Counted from the stretch's first letter, positions 1 through 7,562 are shown. The stretch is DNA of 12,593 nt from Herpetosiphonaceae bacterium (GCA_030147335.1 JASKZZ010000447.1:1-12593), one strand, 5' to 3'. The notes: generated from the sequence alone by a model not told the origin. Program-made: numbers and translations.

Positions 1-674
1 TCAGCCACTGCTACCCGCTCACGGGCCTCGGCCAACAGTTGCTCCAGCGCCGGATGCTGATCGGCTTGTTGTTGAAGATGATCCAGAAAATGTCGCAGCT
101 CATCAAGCTCTCTGCCCAGCCGGTTCATCTCATCCTTGGCCCGCCGCTCCAGCTCCTCATACTCTCCAAGGCCCAATATATCGGCGAGTACCTGCTTTCG
201 CTCAGCCGGCTTCCGACCAGTAAACTCATCGGCGCGGCCTTGAACCAGGAACGCCGAGTTTACAAAAGTGTCGTACTCAATCCGCAACACACGATTGATT
301 GCTGCCTGTGTTTCATTGATTGTATCTCCCGACAAGTTGCGCCAGCCGCCACCGGTTTCCTGTGCCTGCAACATCAGCGTCGTTATTCCCGCCCTTTTTT
401 GACGCTTACGGCGACGAATGACGCGGTACAACTGCTCATTCAGCAAGAAATCAAGTACAACTTCCATCTCGTCGCGGCCCACCGTAATCAAATCATCGTC
501 ACTTTTGGCACGGGCTTTACCCCATAACGCCCACGTGATTGCATCGAGCAGCGCTGATTTGCCGGCGCCATTATGACCGGATAAGCACGTTACGTGCATT
601 CCTGCAAAATGAAGGGGCGGAACATCCTCACCGTAACACATGAAATTGCGAACCTGGAGCTGCTCGGGGACCAT
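1..674 (-). CDS. sbcC: SbcC/Rad50-like exonuclease ATPase, N-terminal part (cut by window edge)
   Basis: This is the N-terminal 224 residues of an SMC-type ATPase; the rest lies beyond base 1. SbcC works with the nuclease SbcD on DNA ends and hairpins. The Walker A motif GHNGAGKS is at residues 33-40, just after a typical start in which the coding strand reads L-x-V-x-N-F. The Rad50/SbcC Q-loop block (AFLVQGRADEF, Q145) is followed by a P-x-E-R-K-x-V-L-x-x-I-L-G-L stretch at about 156-170, which is characteristic of the family. From about residue 171 the sequence is charged and heptad-like, the beginning of the long coiled coil. The start ATG at 674 has AGGAAG three bases upstream (678-683). 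No sbcD is visible; the gene upstream is oppF. The family is clear. SbcC is preferred over a generic SMC-like ATPase because of the Q-loop block, but the C-terminal half cannot be seen. Confidence 0.88.
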   Translation of the reverse strand, partial: MVPEQLQVRNFMCYGEDVPPLHFAGMHVTCLSGHNGAGKSALLDAITWALWGKARAKSDDDLITVGRDEMEVVLDFLLNEQLYRVIRRRKRQKRAGITTLMLQAQETGGGWRNLSGDTINETQAAINRVLRIEYDTFVNSAFLVQGRADEFTGRKPAERKQVLADILGLGEYEELERRAKDEMNRLGRELDELRHFLDHLQQQADQHPALEQLLAEARERVAVA

Positions 675-720
675 GCGCTTCCTGTTTTCTAACAAATATT
701 TGAACGGATGTGCGATTTGT

Positions 721-726
721 ATTATA
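721..726 (-). promoter_or_regulatory. Possible -10 box for sbcC
   Basis: The minus strand reads TATAAT, a perfect sigma-70 -10 hexamer, about 47 bases upstream of the sbcC start. No good -35 hexamer lies 16-18 bases further upstream (the candidates read like CGTTCT), so this is a half-supported promoter. Its place just after the inverted repeat at the end of the opp operon suggests that sbcC is transcribed separately. Confidence 0.4.
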
Positions 727-736
727 ACAAAGGAAA

Positions 737-809
737 AGAACCAAGAACGGAACACTAAGAACTTTGCCAGCCCTTAGCCTTCTGCTCCTGGTCCTTGATT
801 CTTGGTTCT
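737..809 (-). terminator. Long-loop inverted repeat after oppF, possible terminator
   Basis: AGAACCAAGAA at 737-747 is the exact reverse complement of TTCTTGGTTCT at 799-809, an 11-bp perfect stem with a 51-base loop. In the minus-strand transcript the second arm is followed by UUUCCUUUG, a pyrimidine-rich tail. The structure begins about 10 bases past the oppF stop. The long loop is atypical of intrinsic terminators. It may instead be part of a repeat family, since AAGAAC occurs three times at 736-762. Confidence 0.4.
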
Positions 810-818
810 GGGTTTTGC

Positions 819-1889
819 TTAGGCGACCGGCGCTCCCGTTTTCACCGGAACATCGGCTTCCGCCGCCTGATTTGGCAGCAGCTCGTTTACTTCTCGAGCG
901 CGATGACAGGCCGCGAAGTGGCCACCGCCATAATCCACAAACGCGGGTTCTTCAACACGGCAAATGTCGATAGCAATTGGGCAGCGCGTATGGAAGCGAC
1001 AACCAGGCGGAGGGTTGATTGGGCTTGGCACGTCGCCTTGCAAAATAATGCGCTGCCGCTTGCGTTCAATCTGTGGGTCGGGAATGGGCACAGCGGAAAG
1101 CAGCGCCTGCGTGTACGGATGCAAGGGCTGACGATACAGCTCTTCGCTGTCCGCCAACTCCACAATCTTGCCCAAATACATCACCGCGACACGATCACTG
1201 ATATGCTTCACAACGCTGAGGCCGTGCGCAATGAACAAATAGGTTAGACCCAGCTGATCCTGCAAATCTTCCAGCAGGTTGATCACCTGCGCCTGAATCG
1301 ACACATCAAGCGCCGATACCGGTTCGTCGCAAACCACAAAATCCGGCTCAACTGCAAGCGCCCGCGCGATGCCAATACGCTGGCGTTGGCCTCCGGAAAA
1401 CTCGTGTGGATAACGATTAATAAAGTACGGATTAAGACCCACAACCTGAAGCAGTTCCTGTACGCGTTCACGAACCGCTTTTTTGCCCTGCCGCAGTTTA
1501 TGAACCTCGATCGGCTCCGCAATAATATCGCCGACCGTCATACGTGGATTGAGCGAGGCATACGGGTCTTGAAAAATCATCTGAACATCGCGACGTGTGC
1601 GCCGCATTTCAGCGCCGTTGAGCTTGGTCAGGTCGCGGCCCTCAAAGATAACCTCGCCGGATGTCGGCTTGTACAACTGGAGGATAGCCCGGCCTGCGGT
1701 TGACTTACCACAGCCTGACTCGCCCACCAGTCCCAGCGTCTCACCACGTTTGATCGTCATATTGATGCCGTCAACCGCTTTGACGGCGCCAACCTGACGC
1801 TGGATTACAATCCCACGCGTGATTGGAAAATACATTTTGAGGTCGCGCACCTCAAGCAGCGTATCGCCGTTCTTCTGCGCGTTGCTCAT
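819..1889 (-). CDS. oppF: Oligopeptide/dipeptide ABC transporter ATP-binding protein OppF/DppF
   Basis: This is a cytoplasmic ATPase subunit of the peptide importer, 356 residues, the usual size for OppF/DppF. Walker A GESGCGKST is at 56-64, the Q-loop glutamine at 107, the ABC signature FSGGQRQR at 164-171, and Walker B FVVCDE at 184-189 followed by SALD. The H-loop histidine is at 222. The C-terminal oligopeptide-transporter domain follows (LHPYTQALL at about 256-264), with cysteines at 297, 303, 310 and 328; related proteins often bind an Fe-S cluster with such a set, but this is not shown here. Odd point: the residue after the H-loop His is Gly rather than the usual Asp. I chose ATG at 1889 because AGGA lies eight bases upstream. 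A TTG at 1892 would add one residue. It is the last gene of the opp operon, 109 nt after oppD. Confidence 0.93.
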   Translation of the reverse strand: MSNAQKNGDTLLEVRDLKMYFPITRGIVIQRQVGAVKAVDGINMTIKRGETLGLVGESGCGKSTAGRAILQLYKPTSGEVIFEGRDLTKLNGAEMRRTRRDVQMIFQDPYASLNPRMTVGDIIAEPIEVHKLRQGKKAVRERVQELLQVVGLNPYFINRYPHEFSGGQRQRIGIARALAVEPDFVVCDEPVSALDVSIQAQVINLLEDLQDQLGLTYLFIAHGLSVVKHISDRVAVMYLGKIVELADSEELYRQPLHPYTQALLSAVPIPDPQIERKRQRIILQGDVPSPINPPPGCRFHTRCPIAIDICRVEEPAFVDYGGGHFAACHRAREVNELLPNQAAEADVPVKTGAPVA

Positions 1890-1959
1890 CAATTATGTCC
1901 TTTTATTTGTTTCTAAACATGAAAACAGTGGACCCGTACATGATATTTTGCAACTGAAT

Positions 1960-1985
1960 GCCCCAAAGATTTGTGTCTTTAGGGC
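1960..1985 (-). promoter_or_regulatory. Intercistronic RNA hairpin between oppD and oppF
   Basis: In the minus-strand transcript GCCCUAAAGA and UCUUUGGGGC pair over 10 bp around a six-base loop (arms 1976-1985 and 1960-1969). One pair is G-U in this strand but would be an A-C mismatch in the plus-strand RNA, which fits selection on the opp messenger. No U-run follows, so it is more likely an mRNA stability or processing element than a terminator. Confidence 0.5.
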
Positions 1986-1998
1986 AAACAACCATCTT

Positions 1999-3057
1999 TT
2001 ATGTTGTCTGCTCAACAGGCTGTGTTACCGGCGCTTGATTCTCGGTCTGCGCTTGCGGTGACGCATTACTGCTCATCAGCCAGGGCGCGTGGACATCAAA
2101 CAAGCATGCGGCGCGCTGGTTCGAGTGGACAGGTCGCAGCGGCGGAACCTGCTCATAACAAACATCTTGCACGTAGTCACAGCGCGCCGAGAACGAACAC
2201 ACCTGAGGTAGATTGATCAAATCCGGCGGCAGACCACGAATTGGCTCAAGTCTGTGGCCACGATTTTCGTCAAGACGAGGAATTGATTGTAGCAAACCAA
2301 TGGTGTACGGCATACGTGGATCGGCAAAGATTTGTTCGGTCGGCCCTTCCTCGATCACTCGTCCGGCATACATCACGTTGACACGATCAGCCATTCCAGC
2401 GACAACTCCAAGGTCGTGCGTAATGATGATCACGGCCATACCCAACTCTTCTTGCAGCCGTCCAATCAGTTCCAAGATCTGCGCTTGAATCGTTACGTCA
2501 AGTGCCGTTGTTGGTTCGTCTGCAATGAGCAGCTGCGGATTGCACGAAAGCGCCATAGCAATCATCACACGCTGACGCATACCGCCAGAAAACTGGTGCG
2601 GATAATCGTCAAGACGCTTTTCGGGCGAAGGAATACCAACCATTGCCAGCAGTTCAGCTGCACGATTACGCGCTTCCTTGCCGGTCATCCTCATGTGCAG
2701 TTCAAGTGACTCAGTGATCTGCCGCCCAATCGTCAACACAGGATTGAGCGAGGTCATTGGGTCTTGAAAGATCATCGCGATGTCTTTACCGCGAATGTTG
2801 CGCATCTCGTCTTCGCTGTATTTGACGAGATCATCGCCGTCGAACAAAATCTGACCACCCACAATTCTTCCAGGCGGATTCGGAATGAGCCGCATAATTG
2901 AAAGCGACGTCACCGACTTGCCCGATCCGGATTCGCCCACGATGCCAAGAGTTTCGCCCTTGTCAACATGAAACGACACATTGTTGACGGCCTTAACCAC
3001 ACCGTCTTGTGTAAAGAAATGCGTTTCGAGATTCTTGACTTCCAACAATGGCGGCAT
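1999..3057 (-). CDS. oppD: Oligopeptide/dipeptide ABC transporter ATP-binding protein OppD/DppD
   Basis: This is the second ATPase of the importer, 352 residues, expected to form a heterodimer with OppF under the OppB/OppC membrane pair. Walker A GESGSGKS is at 41-48, Q-loop Q98, signature FSGGMRQR at 156-163, Walker B LLIADE at 176-181 with TALD, and the H-loop THD with H214. The C-terminal oligopeptide domain begins near 250 (PYTIGLLQSIPRL) with cysteines at 287, 293, 300 and 318. All catalytic residues are intact, unlike the H-loop neighbour in OppF. ATG at 3057 is chosen because GGAG (3064-3067) sits six bases upstream. A GTG at 3069 gives four more residues but has no ribosome binding site. 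The tail after about residue 328 is Gln/Ala/Thr-rich and probably disordered. Confidence 0.94.
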   Translation of the reverse strand: MPPLLEVKNLETHFFTQDGVVKAVNNVSFHVDKGETLGIVGESGSGKSVTSLSIMRLIPNPPGRIVGGQILFDGDDLVKYSEDEMRNIRGKDIAMIFQDPMTSLNPVLTIGRQITESLELHMRMTGKEARNRAAELLAMVGIPSPEKRLDDYPHQFSGGMRQRVMIAMALSCNPQLLIADEPTTALDVTIQAQILELIGRLQEELGMAVIIITHDLGVVAGMADRVNVMYAGRVIEEGPTEQIFADPRMPYTIGLLQSIPRLDENRGHRLEPIRGLPPDLINLPQVCSFSARCDYVQDVCYEQVPPLRPVHSNQRAACLFDVHAPWLMSSNASPQAQTENQAPVTQPVEQTT

Positions 3058-3102
3058 ACGAAACTCCACAGGCTAGTAGTCAGGGCTGGTACATGGTCAC
3101 AA

Positions 3103-3134
3103 AGGTCGATACTCGTGCTACCCAGCATCGACCT
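3103..3134 (-). promoter_or_regulatory. Intercistronic RNA hairpin between oppC and oppD
   Basis: AGGTCGAT (3103-3110) and ATCGACCT (3127-3134) form a perfect 8-bp stem, with a possible inner GCU/AGC helix on one side of a bulge. It starts six bases past the oppC stop on the transcript. Only UUU follows the stem, so termination would be weak. It lies in the 82-nt gap before oppD and resembles in position the hairpins after oppA and oppD. Confidence 0.4.
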
Positions 3135-3139
3135 GCTCA

Positions 3140-4102
3140 TTATTTCGTTTCGCGTGGATCGAGGGCATCACGCAGACCATCGCCGAGCGAGGTAAACGCC
3201 AGCATAGTCAGCGAGATCAGCAACACCGGGAACAGTAGCGGGAATGGATTTGATGTAACTCCAGCAAATCCATCACTCATGAGCACGCCCCAGCTTGTTG
3301 GAAACGGATTATTCGGGTCAACCGAAGGCCGCATACCAACGCCAATAACTGTTAGCGTCGCCTCTGCCAGGATAAAGCTTGGAATGGCAAATGACAATGC
3401 AACAATCACAGGAGCCATTGCATTCGGCAGCAAGTGCTTCAACAAGATACTGCCGCGCGATACACCAACTGCGCGCGCCGCTTCAACAAACTCTTTCTGC
3501 TTAAGCGACAAAACTTGTCCACGCACAAGACGCGCAAGACCAGTCCAGCCAACGACCGCAAGCGCGAGAAACACAAGCAACAAGCCGTTAAATGTCTTTC
3601 CAATTGTGGTTTCGCGAAACGCGACGTTGACAGTGATAAGGAACAGCAAATCGGGGAACGCGGTAATGATATCGGTAAACCGCATGATCAGGTTATCGAG
3701 CCTACCACCTGCGTACCCAGCGATCAAGCCGATCGTCACACCAATTATTGAAACCACAACTGTTGGAATTAACCCAACAATGAGTGAAACGCGCGAACCG
3801 AAGATAAGACGTGAAAGTAAATCACGTCCTAATCCGTCAGTTCCCAAAGGAAACTCGGAGGTACCTCCTTGAACCCACATCGGTGGACGGCGACTGATGC
3901 CACCGTTCTGTTGAACCGGATTATGTGGTGCGAGAGCTTCAGCAAAAATTGATACAAATAAAATGAAGGCAATGAAAATGATACCGGCAAGCGCGGCCTT
4001 ATTTCGTGAAAGCCGCCGCCACGCGTCACCCCAAAGAGTTCGCTGCTTACGTGTGGACTGGTCGTAAGCACCAGTCTTAAGCGTTGGTGCTGAAGTTGCC
4101 AT
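3140..4102 (-). CDS. oppC: Oligopeptide/dipeptide ABC transporter permease OppC/DppC
   Basis: This is an inner-membrane permease, 320 residues, the normal OppC length. A hydrophilic N-terminus with the RLSRNKAALAG block leads into the first membrane helix at about 37-57. A loop with the LGTDGLGRDLLSRLIFGSR block (86-104) follows, the hallmark of OppC-type permeases. Further helices lie near 106-130, 150-162, 172-190, 229-250 and 288-306. The cytoplasmic EAA loop that contacts the ATPases is at 204-227 (EAARAVGVSRGS... HLLPN). The ATG at 4102 is preceded by GAGGTA (4111-4116), which overlaps the oppB stop codon. The two genes are 12 nt apart and are probably translationally coupled, which would keep the two permeases at equal levels. 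Confidence 0.94.
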   Translation of the reverse strand: MATSAPTLKTGAYDQSTRKQRTLWGDAWRRLSRNKAALAGIIFIAFILFVSIFAEALAPHNPVQQNGGISRRPPMWVQGGTSEFPLGTDGLGRDLLSRLIFGSRVSLIVGLIPTVVVSIIGVTIGLIAGYAGGRLDNLIMRFTDIITAFPDLLFLITVNVAFRETTIGKTFNGLLLVFLALAVVGWTGLARLVRGQVLSLKQKEFVEAARAVGVSRGSILLKHLLPNAMAPVIVALSFAIPSFILAEATLTVIGVGMRPSVDPNNPFPTSWGVLMSDGFAGVTSNPFPLLFPVLLISLTMLAFTSLGDGLRDALDPRETK

Positions 4103-4114
4103 CGCTACTTACCT

Positions 4115-5122
4115 CTACGTTAGACTAATGCGAGGATCAACCACGCCGTATAAAATATCCACAATTAAGTTCGCAACCGTTAACAGGAAGCAATAGAATA
4201 ATGTCAAACCAAGGATCATCGAGTAATCGCGTCCGGACGTAGCCGCTACAAAATCGCGTCCAATCCCCGGCACTTGAAAGATCAATTCAACAAAAAGCGA
4301 ACCTGTCATAAGACCGGCAAGGAGTGGTCCAGAAATTGTCACTACCGGCAGCATAGCGTTACGAACAATATGCTTCCAAACAACGACCTGGCTGCTCAAG
4401 CCCTTCGCTTGCGCCGTGCGAACATAATCTTGCCGCTTAACTTCCAACACGGTACTACGAACAATACGCGCGATATAGCCCATTGAGCTAAGACCTAGCG
4501 CCAATGAAGGTAACACCCATGGTTGAAAACCGCTATTCCAGTCTGAAATTACTGGAAACCATCTTAGCCAACTTGAAAATATGAGTATCAGCATAAAGCT
4601 GAGAATCAGCGACGATAAGGAGTAAATAGCAGTTGCCGTAAACAACACAATATAATCGATCCATGTATTTTGCTTCAGCGCCGCAAGCACTCCCAACGGA
4701 ATACCAAGCACCATCGCTAGGATAAACGCCTGCACTCCGAGACGAGCTGTGTAGAAAAACTTACTCGGCTTACTGGAGGTGCCTTTGAAAATTTCTTGCT
4801 GAACGGTACGTCGGCCCTGAGATTTATAGGTTGGGCCAAGGTTTCCACCCATCGCGCCCCAAACAATCTTGTTATTACCGGTTTTTGCATCTTTCTCAAT
4901 ATCAAAAAACATATAGCGAGTAAACTGCCGCCATTTCGGCAAATCCATTCCGAACCTGGCGCGCAACACGCGTTCAGTACCAGGATTCATACGCCGCCCT
5001 TCTTCCGGGTTACGGTCGAATGGTCCGCCCGGTGTTAGTTGAGCCATTGTAAATGTAATTAAGCCTACAACCACAAGTACAGGAACAAACCATAGCACAC
5101 GACGAATAATGTAATTACTCAT
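4115..5122 (-). CDS. oppB: Oligopeptide/dipeptide ABC transporter permease OppB/DppB
   Basis: This is the partner permease of OppC, 335 residues. It has the typical OppB N-terminus (YIIRRVLWFVPVLVVVGLIT, first membrane helix about 9-28). A large extracytoplasmic loop of about 90 residues follows, with PGGPFDRNPE at 31-40. Further helices are at about 128-149, 155-185, 203-219, 256-282 and 301-325. The EAA-type cytoplasmic loop is at 232-260 (DYVRTAQAKGLSS... RNAMLPV), and the ending VDPRISLT is typical. The ATG at 5122 has GAGGT eight or so bases upstream (5130-5134). It follows oppA after a 112-nt gap with a strong hairpin. Confidence 0.94.
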   Translation of the reverse strand: MSNYIIRRVLWFVPVLVVVGLITFTMAQLTPGGPFDRNPEEGRRMNPGTERVLRARFGMDLPKWRQFTRYMFFDIEKDAKTGNNKIVWGAMGGNLGPTYKSQGRRTVQQEIFKGTSSKPSKFFYTARLGVQAFILAMVLGIPLGVLAALKQNTWIDYIVLFTATAIYSLSSLILSFMLILIFSSWLRWFPVISDWNSGFQPWVLPSLALGLSSMGYIARIVRSTVLEVKRQDYVRTAQAKGLSSQVVVWKHIVRNAMLPVVTISGPLLAGLMTGSLFVELIFQVPGIGRDFVAATSGRDYSMILGLTLFYCFLLTVANLIVDILYGVVDPRISLT

Positions 5123-5185
5123 TGATATACCTCAACGCATTGTTTTTTTATTTACTTTACTGGTCTTATCTCAAAATGATAAATG

Positions 5186-5220
5186 TGGAGAAGCGGGGAG
5201 AGGTAACCCCCGCTTCTCCA
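5186..5220 (-). promoter_or_regulatory. Strong intercistronic hairpin between oppA and oppB
   Basis: TGGAGAAGCGGGG (5186-5198) and CCCCGCTTCTCCA (5208-5220) form a perfect 13-bp stem with a nine-base loop, 14 bases after the oppA stop. The minus-strand RNA continues CAUUUAUCAUUUUGAG, only moderately U-rich. A hairpin here is known in other binding-protein operons either to stop part of the transcripts or to protect the upstream messenger, giving more receptor than permease. Which applies here is inference. Confidence 0.7.
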
Positions 5221-5234
5221 AGATGTGCCTATTG

Positions 5235-7115
5235 TTACGGCGTGACTTCGATGTTGGGGAAGTTGTACGAGCCAGGGAAGAAGTCCAGCGGCGTTGTATC
5301 CTCTGGGCTAACACCCTTAACATACGGCTTGATCAAGACCTTTGGCTGTGAGTAATACAGGAAGGTGACTGGTGCTTCATCGAGAAGAATGTCACTCGCC
5401 TGCTTGTACAGCTCAAGGCGCTTCGCCGGGTCGGCTTCGCGGTCTGCTTGTACCGTCAGATCGTCGAACTCCTTGTTCGAGAAGCCTGTGCGCGCTGCCG
5501 ACGAAGTGCCGGTCTTGAACACGGTCGAGTAGTAATTCTGCGGATCTGGGAAGTCCGGCCCCCATCCAAGGATGAACATCTGCGGCGTTGTCGACGGATC
5601 GTCGAACAGCGACGAATATGCATTCGAGTCAACCGGATCAAGCGTCGCGTCGATACCCAGGTTGGTCTTAATCTGGTTCGCGAGGAACTCAGATCGAGTT
5701 TGTGTACGAGCGCTTTGGGCGTAGGTCAGCTTGATCTCAGGCAGACCTTCACCGTTCGGGAATCCTGCCTCAGCAAGCAATTCCTTAGCCTTCGCTGCGT
5801 CAGTCTCGTATGGCTTCTCGCCTTCCAAGTGACCCGGAATGCCTGGTGGGATAAATGTGTACGCCGGCAGACCAATACCACCCTGCACGTCGCGAACATA
5901 CGCTTCACGGTCAATCGCATACGAGAACGCTTGGCGAACAAGCTTGTTATCGAATGGAGCAACCGTGGTGTTGTAGCCGAGGTAGAATGAATAGCGCGGC
6001 GACTCGTCTACCAACTGCGCCTGAAGCGTCGGGTCGGCTTCGATGGCTGCCAAGTCTTCGGCGGCAACACCGACGATATCAAGCTCACCGTTCTTGTAAG
6101 CTTCAAACGCAACCTGGCCCTCGGTGATCATGGCCATCTCGATCCGGTTCAGCTTAACTGGGCCGAGTGGACCGTTATAGTTCTCGTTCGGCTCCCACAC
6201 TGCTCGGTTCTCGTGATCCCATTCGACAAGCTTGAATGGGCCGTTGCCGATGTAATTCTCGGCATCGTACCACCAGTCGTCGCCAGCCTCGACGTTTTCT
6301 TCCTTAACCGGAGCACCGACCCACATCGCCGCGATTGACGGGAAGTAAGGTGTTGCTTGCTCAAGCGTGATCTCCAGCGTCGTGTCATCGACGGCGTTGA
6401 CGCCTACGCCTTCACGTAGCGCCTCGAGATCCAGCTCACGCGCTTCGGTGACTGTCTTGGTGGCACCCGAGTCGTCGGCGCAGGTTGTTACCGCATATTC
6501 ACTGAAGCCCTTGATCAGGTCACAACCGATGAACTGGTAGTTACCACCCAGCTCCGGATCAGCCAAGCGCTTCCAGCCATATTCGAAATCGTTCGCCGTT
6601 AACGGGCTGCCATCCGAATACTTGGAGTCTGGCCGGATCTTGAAGGTATATACAGTGCCATCTTCTGAAACTTCAACGCTTTCAGCCTGACCAGGGACTG
6701 GCTCAAGATCTTTGTTGAAGCTCATCAATGGCTGATAGTTCATCAAAGCGAAGGTAATTTCGTCCGAGAACGACATGACCTGCGGATCGGCTGTGCTCGG
6801 CTCACCGCCGAGGTTATAGCGGAACACGCCTTCTTCGGCGCTGCCTACATCACCACTCGGTGCTGTAGCAGTTGATGCCGATGCTTCAACTGATGCCGAT
6901 GCTTCAACTGATGGCGCTGCTGATGGCGCGGTGGACTCTGATGCTGCAACCGATGCCGACGCTGCTGGCGCGGTCGATGCTGCGGCGACGCTTGCTGCTG
7001 GAGCTGCGCTTTCCGTTGTTACTGGTGCGGTACCACCGCAGGCTGCGAGGATCGGAACGATGAGCGCCGCAAATAGCACTCCTGCGAAATTTTTCTTCCA
7101 ACGTAGCAGATTCAT
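5235..7115 (-). CDS. oppA: Peptide ABC transporter substrate-binding lipoprotein OppA/DppA
   Basis: This is the extracytoplasmic peptide receptor of the importer, 626 residues. The N-terminus is a lipoprotein signal: basic MNLLRWKK, a hydrophobic core at 11-22, and lipobox LAAC with the lipidated Cys at 26. Residues 29-95 are an Ala/Ser/Thr/Pro-rich linker containing an imperfectly repeated SVEASA unit. The SBP_bac_5 fold follows: GGEPSTADPQV near 103-113, then the family's block SKYSDGSPLTANDFEYGWKR (164-183). The C-terminus ends NFPNIEVTP. ATG at 7115 is supported by AAGGAA about ten bases upstream. It is the first opp gene, separated from the preceding 90-residue gene by 134 nt. The exact ligand (dipeptide, oligopeptide or another solute of this family) cannot be told from the sequence. 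Confidence 0.94.
   Translation of the reverse strand: MNLLRWKKNFAGVLFAALIVPILAACGGTAPVTTESAAPAASVAAASTAPAASASVAASESTAPSAAPSVEASASVEASASTATAPSGDVGSAEEGVFRYNLGGEPSTADPQVMSFSDEITFALMNYQPLMSFNKDLEPVPGQAESVEVSEDGTVYTFKIRPDSKYSDGSPLTANDFEYGWKRLADPELGGNYQFIGCDLIKGFSEYAVTTCADDSGATKTVTEARELDLEALREGVGVNAVDDTTLEITLEQATPYFPSIAAMWVGAPVKEENVEAGDDWWYDAENYIGNGPFKLVEWDHENRAVWEPNENYNGPLGPVKLNRIEMAMITEGQVAFEAYKNGELDIVGVAAEDLAAIEADPTLQAQLVDESPRYSFYLGYNTTVAPFDNKLVRQAFSYAIDREAYVRDVQGGIGLPAYTFIPPGIPGHLEGEKPYETDAAKAKELLAEAGFPNGEGLPEIKLTYAQSARTQTRSEFLANQIKTNLGIDATLDPVDSNAYSSLFDDPSTTPQMFILGWGPDFPDPQNYYSTVFKTGTSSAARTGFSNKEFDDLTVQADREADPAKRLELYKQASDILLDEAPVTFLYYSQPKVLIKPYVKGVSPEDTTPLDFFPGSYNFPNIEVTP
6873..6908. repeat. 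Two perfect 18-bp tandem copies in the oppA linker
   Basis: TGATGCCGATGCTTCAAC occurs twice head to tail (6873-6890 and 6891-6908). On the coding strand it encodes the doubled VEASAS segment at residues 70-81. Shorter related GATG units continue on both sides. It is probably a length-variable part of a flexible surface linker. Confidence 0.85.
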
Positions 7116-7161
7116 GAATCGTCTGTTCCTTATCTAACGATAACGGGACAATAGGCGGACT

Positions 7162-7178
7162 CGCCACCAAACGTGGCG
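7162..7178 (-). promoter_or_regulatory. Small hairpin in the oppA leader
   Basis: CGCCAC (7162-7167) and GTGGCG (7173-7178) form a perfect 6-bp stem with a five-base loop, about 47 bases upstream of the oppA start. It is too far from the ribosome binding site to block it directly. An operator or leader structure is possible, and so is chance. Confidence 0.3.
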
Positions 7179-7228
7179 TGAACATCATGTGACGAAGAAC
7201 CCTCCTACTTTTAGCTTGACCGCTGAAC

Positions 7229-7245
7229 CGCTGCGACCAGCAGCG
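7229..7245 (-). promoter_or_regulatory. Hairpin just after the 90-residue gene
   Basis: CGCTGC (7229-7234) and GCAGCG (7240-7245) form a perfect 6-bp G+C-rich stem with a five-base loop, four bases past the stop of the upstream small gene. The minus-strand RNA lacks a U-tract after it, so termination would be partial at best. In the plus direction ACTTTT follows, but no plus-strand gene ends here. Confidence 0.35.
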
Positions 7246-7249
7246 ACTT

Positions 7250-7522
7250 TTAGGTTAGTTGTACCAACAACGACCATGGCCGCAGCATCAACCCCACGCG
7301 ACTTATCTCTGTATAGTGGACTTCTATACGGTCCTGCTCGAGCTGATTTTGTAAATCGGCAACGATTCGTTCCGCTAAGGTGTTCCACCGTTCAGATACG
7401 ATGGCATCGGTGTTTTCTTCCACCAACGCGTGGCGCAACAGCGCGCCTATCTCATCTCCGTCGCAATGAGAGGATTCATCCACTATCAATGCCCGATTGC
7501 TTGCTGGTTGTGTTGTTTTCAT
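7250..7522 (-). CDS. Unrecognised 90-residue protein upstream of the opp operon
   Basis: I do not recognise this protein. From ATG at 7522 it has 90 residues, no signal peptide and no membrane helix. It is acidic in the middle (VDESSHCDGDE at 14-24, VEENTDA at 34-40) and contains a helix-like stretch at about 43-62 rich in Arg, Glu and Gln. It ends in a more hydrophobic part (VGLMLRPWSLLVQL). The case for a real gene is the near-consensus promoter placed about 40 bases before the ATG, protein-like composition and tight fit between neighbours. The ribosome binding site is weak (GTGAG). A TTG at 7591 in the same frame is rejected as start because those bases are the -35 box. It may be the first cistron of the opp transcript, but the 134-nt gap with hairpins leaves this open. 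Confidence 0.55.
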   Translation of the reverse strand: MKTTQPASNRALIVDESSHCDGDEIGALLRHALVEENTDAIVSERWNTLAERIVADLQNQLEQDRIEVHYTEISRVGLMLRPWSLLVQLT

Positions 7523-7562
7523 AAACCAACTCACTGAATTCGGGCCTGTATTTTGGGACCCG

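Noticed and set aside
795..1703. Plus-strand reading frames opposite oppF
   Set aside because: They are shadows of oppF: no recognisable domains, and the minus-strand frame carries all ABC motifs.
6904..7188. Minus-strand reading frame overlapping the oppA start, with AGGAGG upstream
   Set aside because: It overlaps the oppA signal and linker region in another frame, with a spacing of about 12 bases to the AGGAGG and a composition typical of a shadow frame.
7229..7252. Plus-strand intrinsic terminator (stem followed by ACTTTT)
   Set aside because: No plus-strand gene ends here, so the T-rich stretch is probably accidental. The hairpin is listed on the minus strand instead.
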